DNA of 64,000 bases from Desulfovibrionaceae bacterium (GCA_015233395.1 JADFXV010000001.1:61372-125371), one strand, 5' to 3'; positions 10,061 to 19,516 are shown, counted from the stretch's first letter. The notes: generated from the sequence alone by a model not told the origin. Made by a program: numbers and translations.

Positions 10061-11221
10061 ATGCTGGAAAAAGCGCTACGAGGTTCTCCGCGATACTGGG
10101 GCTTGCTTTTTGTCCTTGCGGCCGCCATCGGTCTGGGATTCGGGTTTTACCTCTACCAGTTGAGCTACGGTCTGACGGTCACCGGCATGAGCCGCGACGT
10201 GTCCTGGGGTTTCTACATCGCCCAGTTCACGTATCTGGTCGGCGTGGCCGCCTCTGCGGTCATGCTCGTTTTGCCGTATTACTTTCATCATTTCAAAGCG
10301 TTCAGCAAGATGATCATTCTGGGCGAGTTCCTGGCCATCGCCGCCGTGACCATGTGCCTGGGCTTTATCGTCGTGGACATCGGCCAGCCCCAGCGCATGC
10401 TCAACGTGATCCTCTTCCCCACGCCCAATTCTGTCCTGTTCTGGGACATGCTGGTCTTAAACGGCTACCTGGTCCTGAACCTGGTCATCGGCTGGACCAG
10501 CCTGCAGTGCTATAAAAAGGACGTGCCGCCTCCTTCCTGGATCAAGCCCCTGGTCTACCTTTCAATCATGTGGGCTTTCTCCATCCACACAGTCACGGCC
10601 TTCCTGTACGCGGGCCTTCCCGGCCGGCATTACTGGCTGACCGCCATCATGGCCGCCCGGTTTCTGGCCTCGGCTTTTTGCTCCGGACCCTCTCTTCTGC
10701 TCCTCTTGATCATGTTCCTGCGGAAACTGACCAAGTTCGAGCCCGGCAAGGAAGCCATCCAGGCCCTGGCCACGATCATCACATACGCCATGTGCGTGAA
10801 CGTCTTCTTCGTTTTGCTTGAGATGTTCACCGCCTTCTACAGCAACATTCCCGGCGAAACCGATCCGATGGTCTTCCTGTTTTCGGGCCTGGACGGCGTG
10901 AATAATCTCGTGCCCTTCATGTGGACCGCCGTGGTGCTTGGGCTTGGCAGCCTCGCCTTGCTCATTCCGGTGAAAATCCGATATAATCAGAATGTGCTGC
11001 CCTACGCCTTGATCATGCTGGTCATCGGAACCTGGATCGACAAGGGCATGGCCCTGATCGTCGCGGGCTTCACCCCCAACCCCTTCGAGAAGGTCACGAG
11101 CTACATGCCGACCATACCGGAGCTCATGATCACCCTGATGGTCTATTCCATCGGCGCGCTGGTCCTGACGGTTTTGTGGAAGATCGCGACTTCGATCCGA
11201 ATGGAGAAAGAAGGCGTTTAA
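10061..11221 (+). CDS. dsrP: DsrP, NrfD/PsrC-type integral membrane subunit
   Basis: 386 residues with about ten hydrophobic segments over the whole length, starting near residue 15, as in the NrfD/PsrC quinone-reactive family (usually 380-400 residues). Family members carry no heme and bind quinone near the periplasmic side. With DsrO and DsrJ it forms the periplasm-facing electron module of the complex. A GGTGAGG site lies directly before the ATG. It is the last gene of the operon; an intrinsic terminator begins 18 bases after the stop. Confidence 0.94.
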   Translation: MLEKALRGSPRYWGLLFVLAAAIGLGFGFYLYQLSYGLTVTGMSRDVSWGFYIAQFTYLVGVAASAVMLVLPYYFHHFKAFSKMIILGEFLAIAAVTMCLGFIVVDIGQPQRMLNVILFPTPNSVLFWDMLVLNGYLVLNLVIGWTSLQCYKKDVPPPSWIKPLVYLSIMWAFSIHTVTAFLYAGLPGRHYWLTAIMAARFLASAFCSGPSLLLLLIMFLRKLTKFEPGKEAIQALATIITYAMCVNVFFVLLEMFTAFYSNIPGETDPMVFLFSGLDGVNNLVPFMWTAVVLGLGSLALLIPVKIRYNQNVLPYALIMLVIGTWIDKGMALIVAGFTPNPFEKVTSYMPTIPELMITLMVYSIGALVLTVLWKIATSIRMEKEGV

Positions 11222-11239
11222 GCCAGGATAATCGATGTC

Positions 11240-11275
11240 AAAAGGCCCATCCGGTTCCGGATGGGCCTTTTTTTT
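11240..11275 (+). terminator. Intrinsic terminator of dsrMKJOP
   Basis: A 13-base stem AAAGGCCCATCCG / CGGATGGGCCTTT with a GTTC loop runs directly into an unbroken T run. The arrangement is strong and unambiguous, 18 bases after the dsrP stop. Confidence 0.92.
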
Positions 11276-11474
11276 GCCTTCCGTGCAAAAAAGACGCGGG
11301 CGTAGTGTGTATGGAGTAAAATGCGTCGTTAGCCGATCGTCAATGGTTACGCCGAGCAAGAAGGTAAATTCGTTTATTTCACTGCGGGGCGTAAAGATGG
11401 CCCCCCCCGGCGTCGATAAGAGAGTCGAGGCTTGAGGGATTTGAGCCGGAACCAATTTGCTCAAGGATGAGCCT

Positions 11475-11672
11475 ATGAACAGCACACAATCGCTTGTATT
11501 GCCGTCCCCGCGCGAGTGCCCCGAAGGGGAAAAGCTCGACCGGCTGCGCAGGATCGATGAACTCAAGCAAAAAATCAGGTCAGGGACGTACCTGATCAAT
11601 AAGTATGAAATCATCGACGGTCTCATCAACGAGCTGGCGGCGGCTGCGGCGCACCCTGCCGGAGGGGGATAG
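11475..11672 (+). CDS. Short FlgM-like (anti-sigma-28) protein
   Basis: 65 residues from an ATG with AAGGATGAG just upstream; an in-frame TTG at 11457 is less likely. The segment RIDELKQKIRSGTYLINKYE resembles the C-terminal sigma-binding helix of FlgM, whose pattern is V-x-x-L-[KR]-x-x-I-x-x-G-x-Y. FlgM is normally 90-100 residues, so this would be a reduced form missing most of the disordered N-terminal half. No flagellar gene is nearby. If functional it would bind FliA in the cytoplasm and delay late flagellar transcription. A chance helical match is possible. Confidence 0.45.
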   Translation: MNSTQSLVLPSPRECPEGEKLDRLRRIDELKQKIRSGTYLINKYEIIDGLINELAAAAAHPAGGG

Positions 11673-11725
11673 TTTTCCGCCCTGGAGATCAATGAGGCCT
11701 GCGCGATAGGATGGGGATGCGCCGC

Positions 11726-12018
11726 TTAGTGCATCAAACCGCCGAGGATGGCGCCAAGCAACAGTAAGCCGATATTGGAAAAATACCACAGAAACCCCCC
11801 GGAAGCAGCCAAGGCTCCGATGATGGGCAGTCCGGTCAGGAGCGACGAAAAGAAAAAGAGCAAAAGGCACAACACAATCCCTGGGAAAAACACGGCCATG
11901 ATCGCGGCGCCCACGCCACCGGCTTTTTTCCTCCGACCAGCCCGGCCACGAACGCTCCGCCGGGGAACCAGAAAAGCAAAACGGATATCAAAAGCATCCA
12001 GAGCATTCCGGAGATCAT
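11726..12018 (-). CDS. Small hydrophobic protein split over two frames, joined by a predicted -1 frameshift
   Basis: Frame 0 starts at ATG 12018 (AGGAAG eight bases upstream), encodes MISGMLWMLLISVLLFW and continues to GLVGGKK. It then runs into a non-hydrophobic tail, stopping at 11836 (60 residues). The -1 frame continues directly with AGGVGAAIMAVFFPG and three more hydrophobic helices, stopping at 11726. Together they give a 97-residue protein with about four membrane segments. The junction is A_AAA_AAG (11929-11923) in exactly the phase used by E. coli dnaX, followed after three bases by a six-pair hairpin. Alternatives are a lost A in the A6 run (mutation or sequencing error) or re-initiation at GTG 11914. 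The genes upstream on this strand are def and fmt. Confidence 0.6.
11904..11934 (-). promoter_or_regulatory. Candidate programmed -1 frameshift site
   Basis: On the minus strand GGAGG (11934-11930) abuts the slippery heptamer A_AAA_AAG (11929-11923). Then come three bases and a hairpin GTGGCG-TGGG-CGCCGC (11919-11904). Heptamer phase matches codons GGA-AAA-AAG of frame 0. The Shine-Dalgarno-like GGAGG is closer to the heptamer than in dnaX, so its role is uncertain. Confidence 0.5.
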
Positions 12019-12125
12019 CTCACGCTTCCTTGTCTATTTTTCGTCCCGCGAACGTTCCACTTTGCAAACAAACACGCCCGCCGTCACTGTGTGCGGCGCT
12101 CCATTCCCGGACAGTCAGTTACGCC

Positions 12126-13082
12126 CTAGCGGCAGTCGAGTTTGCTCAAATAGCCGCAAGCAAACGCCCTGGCGCCCTGGACCTTTCTGCCCGCAGGTTG
12201 GAGGCAAGGCACAAGATAGGCCCGGTCGGAGCAGGCAATGGCGAGTTCCTCTCCTTGCAGGCCGATGATCGTTCCGGGCGAAAACGAGCCGGGACTGAGC
12301 TCGCTACCGATGCGCCCGGGCAGAAGCGACAGGCGCACGGGGGCGTCGCGGCCCGGGGCGATCCAATCGAAGTAGGCGCCGGGCCGAGGGGTCATGGCCC
12401 GGATACGGTTGTGGACCTGTTGCGCGGGCCGGCTAAAGTCGATGCGGCCTTCGGACTTTTCCACCTTGGCGGCATAGGTGGCTTGGCCGTGATCCTGGGC
12501 TATGGCGCTTACCCTGCCTTGGCCCAGTCTGCCCAGGGTTTCCATGAGCAGGCGCGCGCCCAGATCGGCCAGTTGTTTTTCCAGTTCCCCGGCGCTTTCG
12601 TCGGCGCCGATGGCCAGGGCTCGCTGCATGAGGATGGGGCCGGAGTCGAGCTGTTCTTCGATGCGCATGATGGTCACGCCGGTTGCGGTCTCACCGGCCA
12701 GGACGGCGCGCTGGATTGGCGCCGCTCCGCGGTATTTGGGTAAAAGCGAGGTGTGCACGTTGATGGCGGCGAGTTTTGGGATATCGAGGACGGCGCGCGG
12801 CAAGATGAGCCCATAGGCGGCGACCAGCAAAACGTCCGGGGACAGCGCCCGCAAGAGATCCATGTTCTCTTGGCTCTTGAAATGAGGCGGGTCGTAAACG
12901 GGCAGCCCGTGGTCCAGGGCCAGGATCTTGACCGGCGTGGGCTTGCATTTTTGGCCTCGGCCGCAGGCCCGGTCGGGCTGGGTGAACACGCCGGTAATCC
13001 GGCAGCCGGGCCAGGCGAGAAGGGACGAGAGGATGCTTGCCGCGAATTTCGGGGTGCCCATAAAGACGCAATCAAGGGTCAT
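12126..13082 (-). CDS. fmt: Methionyl-tRNA formyltransferase
   Basis: 318 residues from ATG 13082; the open frame extends upstream but the family begins as here with a short strand then FMGTPKFAASIL. It formylates initiator Met-tRNA using 10-formyltetrahydrofolate. The catalytic region is intact: INVHTSLLPKYRGAAPIQ contains the Asn-His pair and the SLLP signature, followed by GVTIMRI and the Asp of EEQLDSGPIL. The C-terminal OB-like domain starts near residue 205. It lies 40 bases after def in the usual def-fmt order; together they start and finish the formyl-methionine cycle. Confidence 0.95.
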   Translation of the reverse strand: MTLDCVFMGTPKFAASILSSLLAWPGCRITGVFTQPDRACGRGQKCKPTPVKILALDHGLPVYDPPHFKSQENMDLLRALSPDVLLVAAYGLILPRAVLDIPKLAAINVHTSLLPKYRGAAPIQRAVLAGETATGVTIMRIEEQLDSGPILMQRALAIGADESAGELEKQLADLGARLLMETLGRLGQGRVSAIAQDHGQATYAAKVEKSEGRIDFSRPAQQVHNRIRAMTPRPGAYFDWIAPGRDAPVRLSLLPGRIGSELSPGSFSPGTIIGLQGEELAIACSDRAYLVPCLQPAGRKVQGARAFACGYLSKLDCR

Positions 13083-13122
13083 GGATTTGTTCGCCTCGCA
13101 AGCGTCGCCCGGGCGCGGGCGG

Positions 13123-13641
13123 TTAATCAGCGTCTTTTTTGAGGCGCCGGCTTTTTTTGATCCGGCCATCGAACAGAGAGCGCTTAAGCCGGCTGATGTG
13201 GTCGATAAAAAGTTTGCCGTTTAAGTGGTCGATCTCGTGTTGCAGGCACCGGGCGAAAAGGCCTTCGGCCTCGACTTCGAATTCGTTGCCCTCCAGATCC
13301 TGCGCCCTGACCGTGACGGTTTGAGCGCGCTTGACATCGGCGCGGTAGCCGAAAGGAACGCTCAGGCAACCCTCGTCTTTGACCTCGACGCCATCGGCGC
13401 GGACGATCTCGGGGTTGATGAAGACCTGGAGGGCTTCGCGTTTTTCCGGACCCGACAGGTCGATCACCACTACCCGGGAGCATTGCCCGATCTGGGGTGC
13501 GGCCAGTCCCACGCCCTCGCTGTCGTACATGATTTCAGCCATTTTAGCGACGAGATCCTTGAGATCGGGAGTGATTTCCTCGACCGGATAGGCTTTCTCG
13601 CACAAAAAAGGATGCGGGTATTTGAGTATCTGGCGCGCCAT
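13123..13641 (-). CDS. def: Peptide deformylase
   Basis: 172 residues, the normal length. All three catalytic motifs are present: GVGLAAPQIG, EGCLSVP with the metal-binding cysteine, and QHEIDHLNG with the two metal-binding histidines and catalytic glutamate. It removes the formyl group from nascent proteins at the ribosome using ferrous iron. A basic tail (SRLKRSLFDGRIKKSRRLKK) may help ribosome binding. It sits 32 bases after the aspS stop, directly before fmt. Confidence 0.96.
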   Translation of the reverse strand: MARQILKYPHPFLCEKAYPVEEITPDLKDLVAKMAEIMYDSEGVGLAAPQIGQCSRVVVIDLSGPEKREALQVFINPEIVRADGVEVKDEGCLSVPFGYRADVKRAQTVTVRAQDLEGNEFEVEAEGLFARCLQHEIDHLNGKLFIDHISRLKRSLFDGRIKKSRRLKKDAD

Positions 13642-13673
13642 GAGTTTTCCGAATGGATTTTCTTTCGTATTGT

Positions 13674-15527
13674 CTACAGATCCAGGCCCACGTTTTGCTC
13701 TTCGGGGGGTTGCTTGACGGGGCGCTCCCTGAGTTTGATGCCCAGCTCGCGCAACTGGGCCGGCGATACATCGCTTGGCGCTTCGGTCATCAGGCAGGTC
13801 GCCTTTTGGGTCTTGGGAAAGGCGATCACGTCGCGAATGGATTTCGCTCCGGTCAGAAGCATGATGATCCGGTCCAGGCCAAAGGCGATGCCGCCATGGG
13901 GCGGCGCGCCGTATTGCAAGGCGTTGAGCAGAAATCCGAAGCGGTTTTCGGCGTCTTCCCTGCTAATGCCGAGGGCGTCGAACATCGCGGACTGCATTGC
14001 GGCGTCGTGGATGCGGATCGAACCGCCGCCGATCTCGTTGCCGTTGAGCACGATGTCGTAGGCCTTGGCCATGGCCTTGGCCGGGTCGCCGCGCAGCAGT
14101 TCCATATGCCCGTCCTGCGCCGCAGTGAAAGGGTGGTGCATGGCCGCGAAGCGTTTTTCTTCGGGGTTGAACTCAAGCAGGGGAAAGTCCGTCACCCAAA
14201 GCGGCTCGAAGCGGGAATCGTCGATCAGGCCGAAGCGTTCGCCGAGCTTCAGACGCAGGTTTCCCAGGGCCTGGTTGACCACCTCGGGGGCTGCGGCCTG
14301 GAAAAAGACGATGTCGCCGGGAGCAAGCGAACAGGCCTTGACCAGAGCGTCGCGCTCGGCTGCGCTCAAGAATTTGGCGATCGGAGATATCCACTCATCG
14401 TCCTTGATCTTGATCCAGGCCAGGCCTTTGGCTCCGTATATTTTGACGAACTCGGTCAATTCGTCGATTTCCTTGCGCGAGAGTTCGCCGCCGCCGGGAA
14501 CGGCCAGGGCCTTGACCAGTTCGGCCTGGGCGAAGAGCTTGAACTGCGAGCCGCGCACGATGTCGGTCACGTCGCGCAGTTGCAGCGCAAAACGGATGTC
14601 GGGCTTGTCTAAGCCGTATTCGGCCATGGCTTGGCCGTAAGTCATGCGCGGAAAAGGTTCGGGCAGATTGACCCCGATGGTTTCCCGGAAAAGGGTCCGG
14701 ACCAGCCCCTCGGCCATGGACATGACCGCTTCTTCTTCGACAAAGGACATTTCGATGTCGATCTGGGTGAATTCCGGCTGCCGGTCGGCGCGCAGATCTT
14801 CGTCACGGAAGCATTTGACGATCTGATAGTAGCGCTCCAGCCCCGAGACCATGAGCAGTTGCTTGAAAAGCTGCGGCGACTGGGGCAGGGCGTAAAACTG
14901 TCCCTGGCTCAATCGGCTGGGGACGAGAAAATCGCGCGCGCCCTCGGGTGTGCTTTTGGTCAGGATGGGGGTCTCGATTTCGAGAAAGCCCAGGCCGTCG
15001 AGATAGCGCCGCACGCTTTGGGAGGCTTTGTGGCGCAAGATGAAGTTCTTGGCCAGCTTCGGGCGGCGCAGGTCGAGATAGCGGTATTTGAGGCGCAGCG
15101 ACTCGGCCGCGTCGCTGCGGTCTTCGATGGCGAAGGGCGGGGTCTTGGAGGTGGCCAAGAGCTTCCATTCGCTTACCGCCACCTCGATCATGCCGGTGAC
15201 CATGGCCGGATTGGCCATGCCCTCCGGGCGCGGGCGAACCGCGCCCTTGATCGCGAGCACGTATTCGGTGCGCAGAAGATGCGCCCGGCCATGGGCGTCA
15301 GCGCTTTCCTCGGGGCTGAACACGATCTGGGTCAGGCCTTCGCGGTCGCGCAGGTCGATGAAGATCAGCCCGCCGTGATCGCGCCGGAACTGCACCCAGC
15401 CCATGATGCATATGTCGCTGCCGCAGGCTTCCTGGGTCAGTTCGCCGCACGAGTGGGTGCGGCGCCAGCCGCCAAGAGGTTCGAGATGGCGGTGCATCGA
15501 GTCGTCGGCAATGCGATCGTCTTGCAT
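13674..15527 (-). CDS. aspS: Aspartyl-tRNA synthetase
   Basis: 617 residues from ATG 15527 with AAGGA four bases upstream; a second ATG at 15497 is possible and would give a start closer to typical homologs. The N-terminal OB anticodon-binding domain includes FRRDHGGLIFIDLRDREG. Class II motif 2 is visible at the RYYQIVKCFRDEDLRADRQ region, and motif 3 at GGIAFGLDRIIMLLTG. The bacterial GAD insertion domain lies between motifs 2 and 3. It may be discriminating (Asp only) or non-discriminating (Asp/Asn); gatCAB is not in the window, so this cannot be decided here. It follows hisS by 68 bases. Confidence 0.95.
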   Translation of the reverse strand: MQDDRIADDSMHRHLEPLGGWRRTHSCGELTQEACGSDICIMGWVQFRRDHGGLIFIDLRDREGLTQIVFSPEESADAHGRAHLLRTEYVLAIKGAVRPRPEGMANPAMVTGMIEVAVSEWKLLATSKTPPFAIEDRSDAAESLRLKYRYLDLRRPKLAKNFILRHKASQSVRRYLDGLGFLEIETPILTKSTPEGARDFLVPSRLSQGQFYALPQSPQLFKQLLMVSGLERYYQIVKCFRDEDLRADRQPEFTQIDIEMSFVEEEAVMSMAEGLVRTLFRETIGVNLPEPFPRMTYGQAMAEYGLDKPDIRFALQLRDVTDIVRGSQFKLFAQAELVKALAVPGGGELSRKEIDELTEFVKIYGAKGLAWIKIKDDEWISPIAKFLSAAERDALVKACSLAPGDIVFFQAAAPEVVNQALGNLRLKLGERFGLIDDSRFEPLWVTDFPLLEFNPEEKRFAAMHHPFTAAQDGHMELLRGDPAKAMAKAYDIVLNGNEIGGGSIRIHDAAMQSAMFDALGISREDAENRFGFLLNALQYGAPPHGGIAFGLDRIIMLLTGAKSIRDVIAFPKTQKATCLMTEAPSDVSPAQLRELGIKLRERPVKQPPEEQNVGLDL

Positions 15528-15595
15528 GGTCGTCCTTGTGCGTATCTTCGCCAGGGTTGCGTCCGCCGCGCGTATGCGGCAGGCTGGCGTCGTGG

Positions 15596-16852
15596 TTAGA
15601 ATTCCTCCGGGGTCAATACCGCCAGGATATTTTCAAACGGGATGGTTTGCTGGGTCGTGTCCAGCATGTTTTTGATTTCCACGTTCCCGGTCTCGATCTC
15701 CCGTTCGCCAAGGAGAAGGCAGTACCTGGCCTTTAGCTTGTTGGCGCGGCGCAAATGGCTTTTGACGCTTTTGACCTCAAGCGCTGTTTCGCCGCAAAGG
15801 CCGTTTCTTCGCAACGTCTGGGCCAACAGCAGGGCTGGATCGAGACCGCGCGGATCGAGCACGGCAAGGTAGAAGTCAACAGGCTTGGCCTGTTTTGCCC
15901 CGAGCAGCAGGGCCAGGCGCTCCATGCCGCAGGCAAAACCGATGCCGGGCAGGTCCGGGCCGCCAAGCGACTTGACCAGGCCGTCGTAACGGCCGCCTCC
16001 TGCCACGGCGGTTTGCGCGCCGATGTCGCGCGAACTGACCTCGAAGGTGGTGCGCACGTAATAATCGAGTCCCCGGACAAGGCGAGCGTTGAGCATGTAG
16101 TCTTGCCCGGCCCGGTCAAGAAGGCTCAGAACGGTATCGTTGTGCGCCCGGCATTCGGGACACAAAAAGTCGGAAATGACCGGAGCGCCGGCCACCAGTT
16201 CGCGGCAGCCCGGCGCCTTGCAATCGAGCACGCGCAGTGGGTTGGTCAGCTTGCGGCGCAGGCAGTCCTCACACAGGCGCTCCTTGTGCATACCCTTGAA
16301 AAAATCCTGGAGAGCGTCCTGGTAGGCCGGACGGCAGCCCGGACAACCGAGGGAATTGATTTCCAGAGTGAGGGCGGTCAGGCCCAGTTGACGCAAAAAC
16401 ATGGTCAGCATCAGGATCATTTCGGCGTCGAGTTGGGGAGCGGCCTGCCCCACCGCTTCGACGTTGATTTGATGGAACTGGCGCATGCGGCCTTTTTGGG
16501 GCCGTTCATAGCGGAACATGGGGCCGCAGGTGTATAGCTTGACCGCGTCGTCACCCTGGGCGTCGAGATTTTCCTCGATAAAGGCGCGCAGGACGCCGGC
16601 CGTGGCTTCCGGCCGCAGGGTCAGGGATTTGCCCTTGCGGTCGGCGAAGGTGTACATTTCCTTTTGGACGATGTCGGTTTCGTCGCCAATGGAGCGGGCG
16701 AAGAGCTCGGTTTTTTCCAGGATGGGGACCCGAATCTCCTGGCAGCCATAGCGGGTGAAGACCTCGCGGGCGGTTTGCTCCATGTGGGCGTAGACCCGGC
16801 AATCGTCCGGGAGGAGGTCGGCGAAGCCTTTAATTCGGCGCAATTGGGCCAT
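15596..16852 (-). CDS. hisS: Histidyl-tRNA synthetase
   Basis: 418 residues from ATG 16852 (MAQLRRIKGFADLLPDD), which matches the usual family opening; an upstream TTG at 16894 is less likely. Class II motifs are present: motif 2 in CGPMFRYERPQKGRMRQFHQ, the HisA signature LVRGLDYYVRTTFE near residue 260, and GGGRYDGLVKSLGG. It charges tRNA-His. A C-terminal anticodon domain begins near residue 325. It is the first gene of the minus-strand set hisS-aspS-def-fmt, with a good promoter at 16898-16926. Confidence 0.95.
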   Translation of the reverse strand: MAQLRRIKGFADLLPDDCRVYAHMEQTAREVFTRYGCQEIRVPILEKTELFARSIGDETDIVQKEMYTFADRKGKSLTLRPEATAGVLRAFIEENLDAQGDDAVKLYTCGPMFRYERPQKGRMRQFHQINVEAVGQAAPQLDAEMILMLTMFLRQLGLTALTLEINSLGCPGCRPAYQDALQDFFKGMHKERLCEDCLRRKLTNPLRVLDCKAPGCRELVAGAPVISDFLCPECRAHNDTVLSLLDRAGQDYMLNARLVRGLDYYVRTTFEVSSRDIGAQTAVAGGGRYDGLVKSLGGPDLPGIGFACGMERLALLLGAKQAKPVDFYLAVLDPRGLDPALLLAQTLRRNGLCGETALEVKSVKSHLRRANKLKARYCLLLGEREIETGNVEIKNMLDTTQQTIPFENILAVLTPEEF

Positions 16853-16897
16853 GGCGTATTCCAGGATAAGTTGTGGCGAGTGGGCGTGAAACAAAGC

Positions 16898-16926
16898 AGC
16901 ATAATTAAACTTTATTGTGTTGTCAA
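16898..16926 (-). promoter_or_regulatory. Sigma-70 promoter of hisS-aspS
   Basis: On the minus strand a perfect TTGACA (16926-16921), 17 bases, then TATGCT (16903-16898). It lies about 45 bases before the hisS start codon. The surrounding DNA is locally AT-rich. Confidence 0.7.
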
Positions 16927-16967
16927 AAGCAAGAGCCCCGGTTAGGCTGCTTTCCGCCGCTCCATTC

Positions 16968-16996
16968 TTGACAATGGACCGCTTCCCCTACATAAG
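16968..16996 (+). promoter_or_regulatory. Sigma-70 promoter of the amino acid ABC operon
   Basis: A perfect TTGACA (16968-16973), 17 bases, then CATAAG (16991-16996). It lies about 73 bases before the ATP-binding gene, and 42 bases from the divergent hisS promoter. Confidence 0.65.
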
Positions 16997-17069
16997 AACA
17001 GATGGCGTACGTGTGTTCGTGTAACGCACTGGAAATTTTCAACTTTCGAATCGGCTGGCGGTCTCACGC

Positions 17070-17798
<729 letters not shown>

Positions 17799-17887
17799 GC
17801 GGGGCCTCGCGGGAGCCCGCCGGACGGCTGGGGAGGAGGTATGGCGGAAGTCCGCCTGACCGGTATTTGAAGACAGGGAGGTTTCGC

Positions 17888-18703
17888 ATGCGTAAATGGA
17901 CGGGAATTTTTGCGGCGCTCATGGCGCTGATGTTTGCCGTTTCCACCGCCCAGGCGGGCAAACTCGAAGACATCAAGGCCAAGGGCAAGCTGGTCGCTGG
18001 CATCAAGGATTCGCAGCAGCCGTTTGGCTTCGTCGATGAAAAAACCAAGGATATCGTCGGATTTGAAATCGACATCGTGAAATACATCGCCGACCAGATG
18101 GGTGTGAAACTCGAACTCAAGCCGGTTACCTCGGCCACGCGCATTCCTCTGCTCACCCAGGGCGAGGTCGACATCGTCGCCGCCACCATGACCCACCAGA
18201 AACAACGCGAAAGCCAGGTCGATTTCTCCATCACCTACTTCATGACAGGCCAGCGGCTGTTGGTGAAGAAAGGCGGCGACATCAAATCGGCCAAGGATCT
18301 TGCCGGCAAGAAAGTCGGTTCGGCCAAGGGCTCCACTTCCGAGCAAAACATGAAAAAGGCCGAACCGGACTGCACCGTGGTTTCCTTCGAGACCTACCCC
18401 GAGGCTTTCCTGGCGCTCAAGCAGGGCAAGGTCGAGGCCGTGACCACGGACGAAGCCATCTTGGTCGGCATCAAGTACAGCGACGACAACCCCGACAACT
18501 GGGACATCGTCGGCGATTACATCTCGGCCGAACCCTACGGCTTGGGCGTGGTGCAAAACGATTCCAAATTCCGCAACTACGTCAACCAGACCCTGATGAA
18601 AATGTGGGAAACCGGGGAATACCAGAAGGTCTACGCCAAATGGTTCGGCAAGGACACCAAGAACTACATCCCCTTGACCTGGAAAATGGAACTGTGGCCT
18701 TAG
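17888..18703 (+). CDS. Periplasmic amino acid-binding protein (PAAT family)
   Basis: 271 residues from ATG 17888, seven bases after a strong AGGGAGG. A signal peptide (MRKWTGIFAALMALMFAVS, cut near TAQA-GK) exports it. The mature part follows the SBP_bac_3 pattern: GKLVAGIKDSQQPFGF, then GFEIDIVKYIADQMGV, with the ligand-binding Arg in PVTSATRIPLLTQGEVDIV. Members bind glutamine, glutamate, aspartate or related ligands; the exact one is not clear. The strong ribosome-binding site and a downstream hairpin before the permease gene suggest it is made in excess over the membrane subunits. Confidence 0.92.
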   Translation: MRKWTGIFAALMALMFAVSTAQAGKLEDIKAKGKLVAGIKDSQQPFGFVDEKTKDIVGFEIDIVKYIADQMGVKLELKPVTSATRIPLLTQGEVDIVAATMTHQKQRESQVDFSITYFMTGQRLLVKKGGDIKSAKDLAGKKVGSAKGSTSEQNMKKAEPDCTVVSFETYPEAFLALKQGKVEAVTTDEAILVGIKYSDDNPDNWDIVGDYISAEPYGLGVVQNDSKFRNYVNQTLMKMWETGEYQKVYAKWFGKDTKNYIPLTWKMELWP

Positions 18704-18719
18704 CCTGAACGATCCAAAT

Positions 18720-18754
18720 CGTCCGTGGGCCGGATTGATCCCGGCCTGCGGACG
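18720..18754 (+). terminator. Intercistronic hairpin between binding protein and permease genes
   Basis: CGTCCG-TG-GGCCGG / CCGGCC-TG-CGGACG forms a 12-pair stem with one internal loop and no T tract. It resembles the mRNA-stabilising or attenuating hairpins commonly placed after binding-protein genes. It is unlikely to be a full terminator, because the permeases have no visible promoter of their own. Confidence 0.5.
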
Positions 18755-18797
18755 CAAAACGGCATGAACCGGGCGGTTGCTTAGCCGGAGGCGTTGG

Positions 18798-19499
18798 TTG
18801 GCTTATACTTTCGACTGGAAACTTGTCCTGGGCGGGGAATACGGCGGTTGGATCGTTCAGGGATTGGCCACCACACTCAAGATTTCCGCTCTGGCCATCT
18901 TCTGCTCTTTGGCCCTGGGGACGCTTATCGCCGTGCTCAGGCTGACCCGGATGAGGCCCTTGGTCTGGTTCAGCGTTGCGTTTACGGAATTTTTCCGCAA
19001 CACGCCGCTTCTGGTGCAGATATTTTTTTGGTATTTCGGCTCCTATTCCGTCTTGCCGGAAGTCGTCAACAAATGGCTTTACCGTCAGGATTTCGAGTTT
19101 GCCGCCGGAGTCATCGCCCTGACCGTGTATACGGCGGCGTTCATTGCCGAAGACATCCGCTCCGGGATTTTCGCCATACCCAAAACCCAGATCGAAGCCT
19201 CGCGGGCCACGGGATTGTCCTTCCTGCAATCCATGCGCTTCGTCATCCTGCCCCAGGCGTTCAGGATTATCATTCCGCCGCTGATCTCCCAGTTCTTGAA
19301 CGTAGTGAAAAATTCCTCCCTGGTCATGACCATCGGCGTCATGGACCTGACCTACATGACCAGGCAGATCGAGTCTTACACGTTCCATGGGTTTGAGGCC
19401 TTCACCGTGGCGACCTTGATTTATCTCGCCATATCGCTCGTGGTCTCGTTTACCGTCAACATCTATAACAAACGGGTGCTCAAGCTCATTCCGTATTAG
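18798..19499 (+). CDS. Amino acid ABC transporter permease 1 (HisMQ type)
   Basis: 233 residues if translation starts at TTG 18798, placed six bases after GGAGG; a longer TTG start at 18777 has no such site. About five membrane helices are visible. The EAA loop that contacts the ATPase is SRATGLSFLQSMRFVILPQA, followed by the PPLISQFLNVVKNSSL segment typical of PAAT permeases. FFRNTPLLVQIFFWYFG near residue 75 is also a family hallmark. It forms a heterodimeric channel with the next gene, 17 bases downstream. Confidence 0.9.
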   Translation: MAYTFDWKLVLGGEYGGWIVQGLATTLKISALAIFCSLALGTLIAVLRLTRMRPLVWFSVAFTEFFRNTPLLVQIFFWYFGSYSVLPEVVNKWLYRQDFEFAAGVIALTVYTAAFIAEDIRSGIFAIPKTQIEASRATGLSFLQSMRFVILPQAFRIIIPPLISQFLNVVKNSSLVMTIGVMDLTYMTRQIESYTFHGFEAFTVATLIYLAISLVVSFTVNIYNKRVLKLIPY

Positions 19500-19516
19500 A
19501 TTGGAAGCCGCCAGTC

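Noticed and set aside
11325..11352. Sigma-28-like TAAA...GCCGAT upstream of the FlgM-like ORF
   Set aside because: Spacing between the two halves is four bases too short for a sigma-28 promoter.
11748..12743. 331-codon plus-strand frame covering the small membrane gene and part of fmt
   Set aside because: Basic, low-complexity translation across two supported minus-strand genes.
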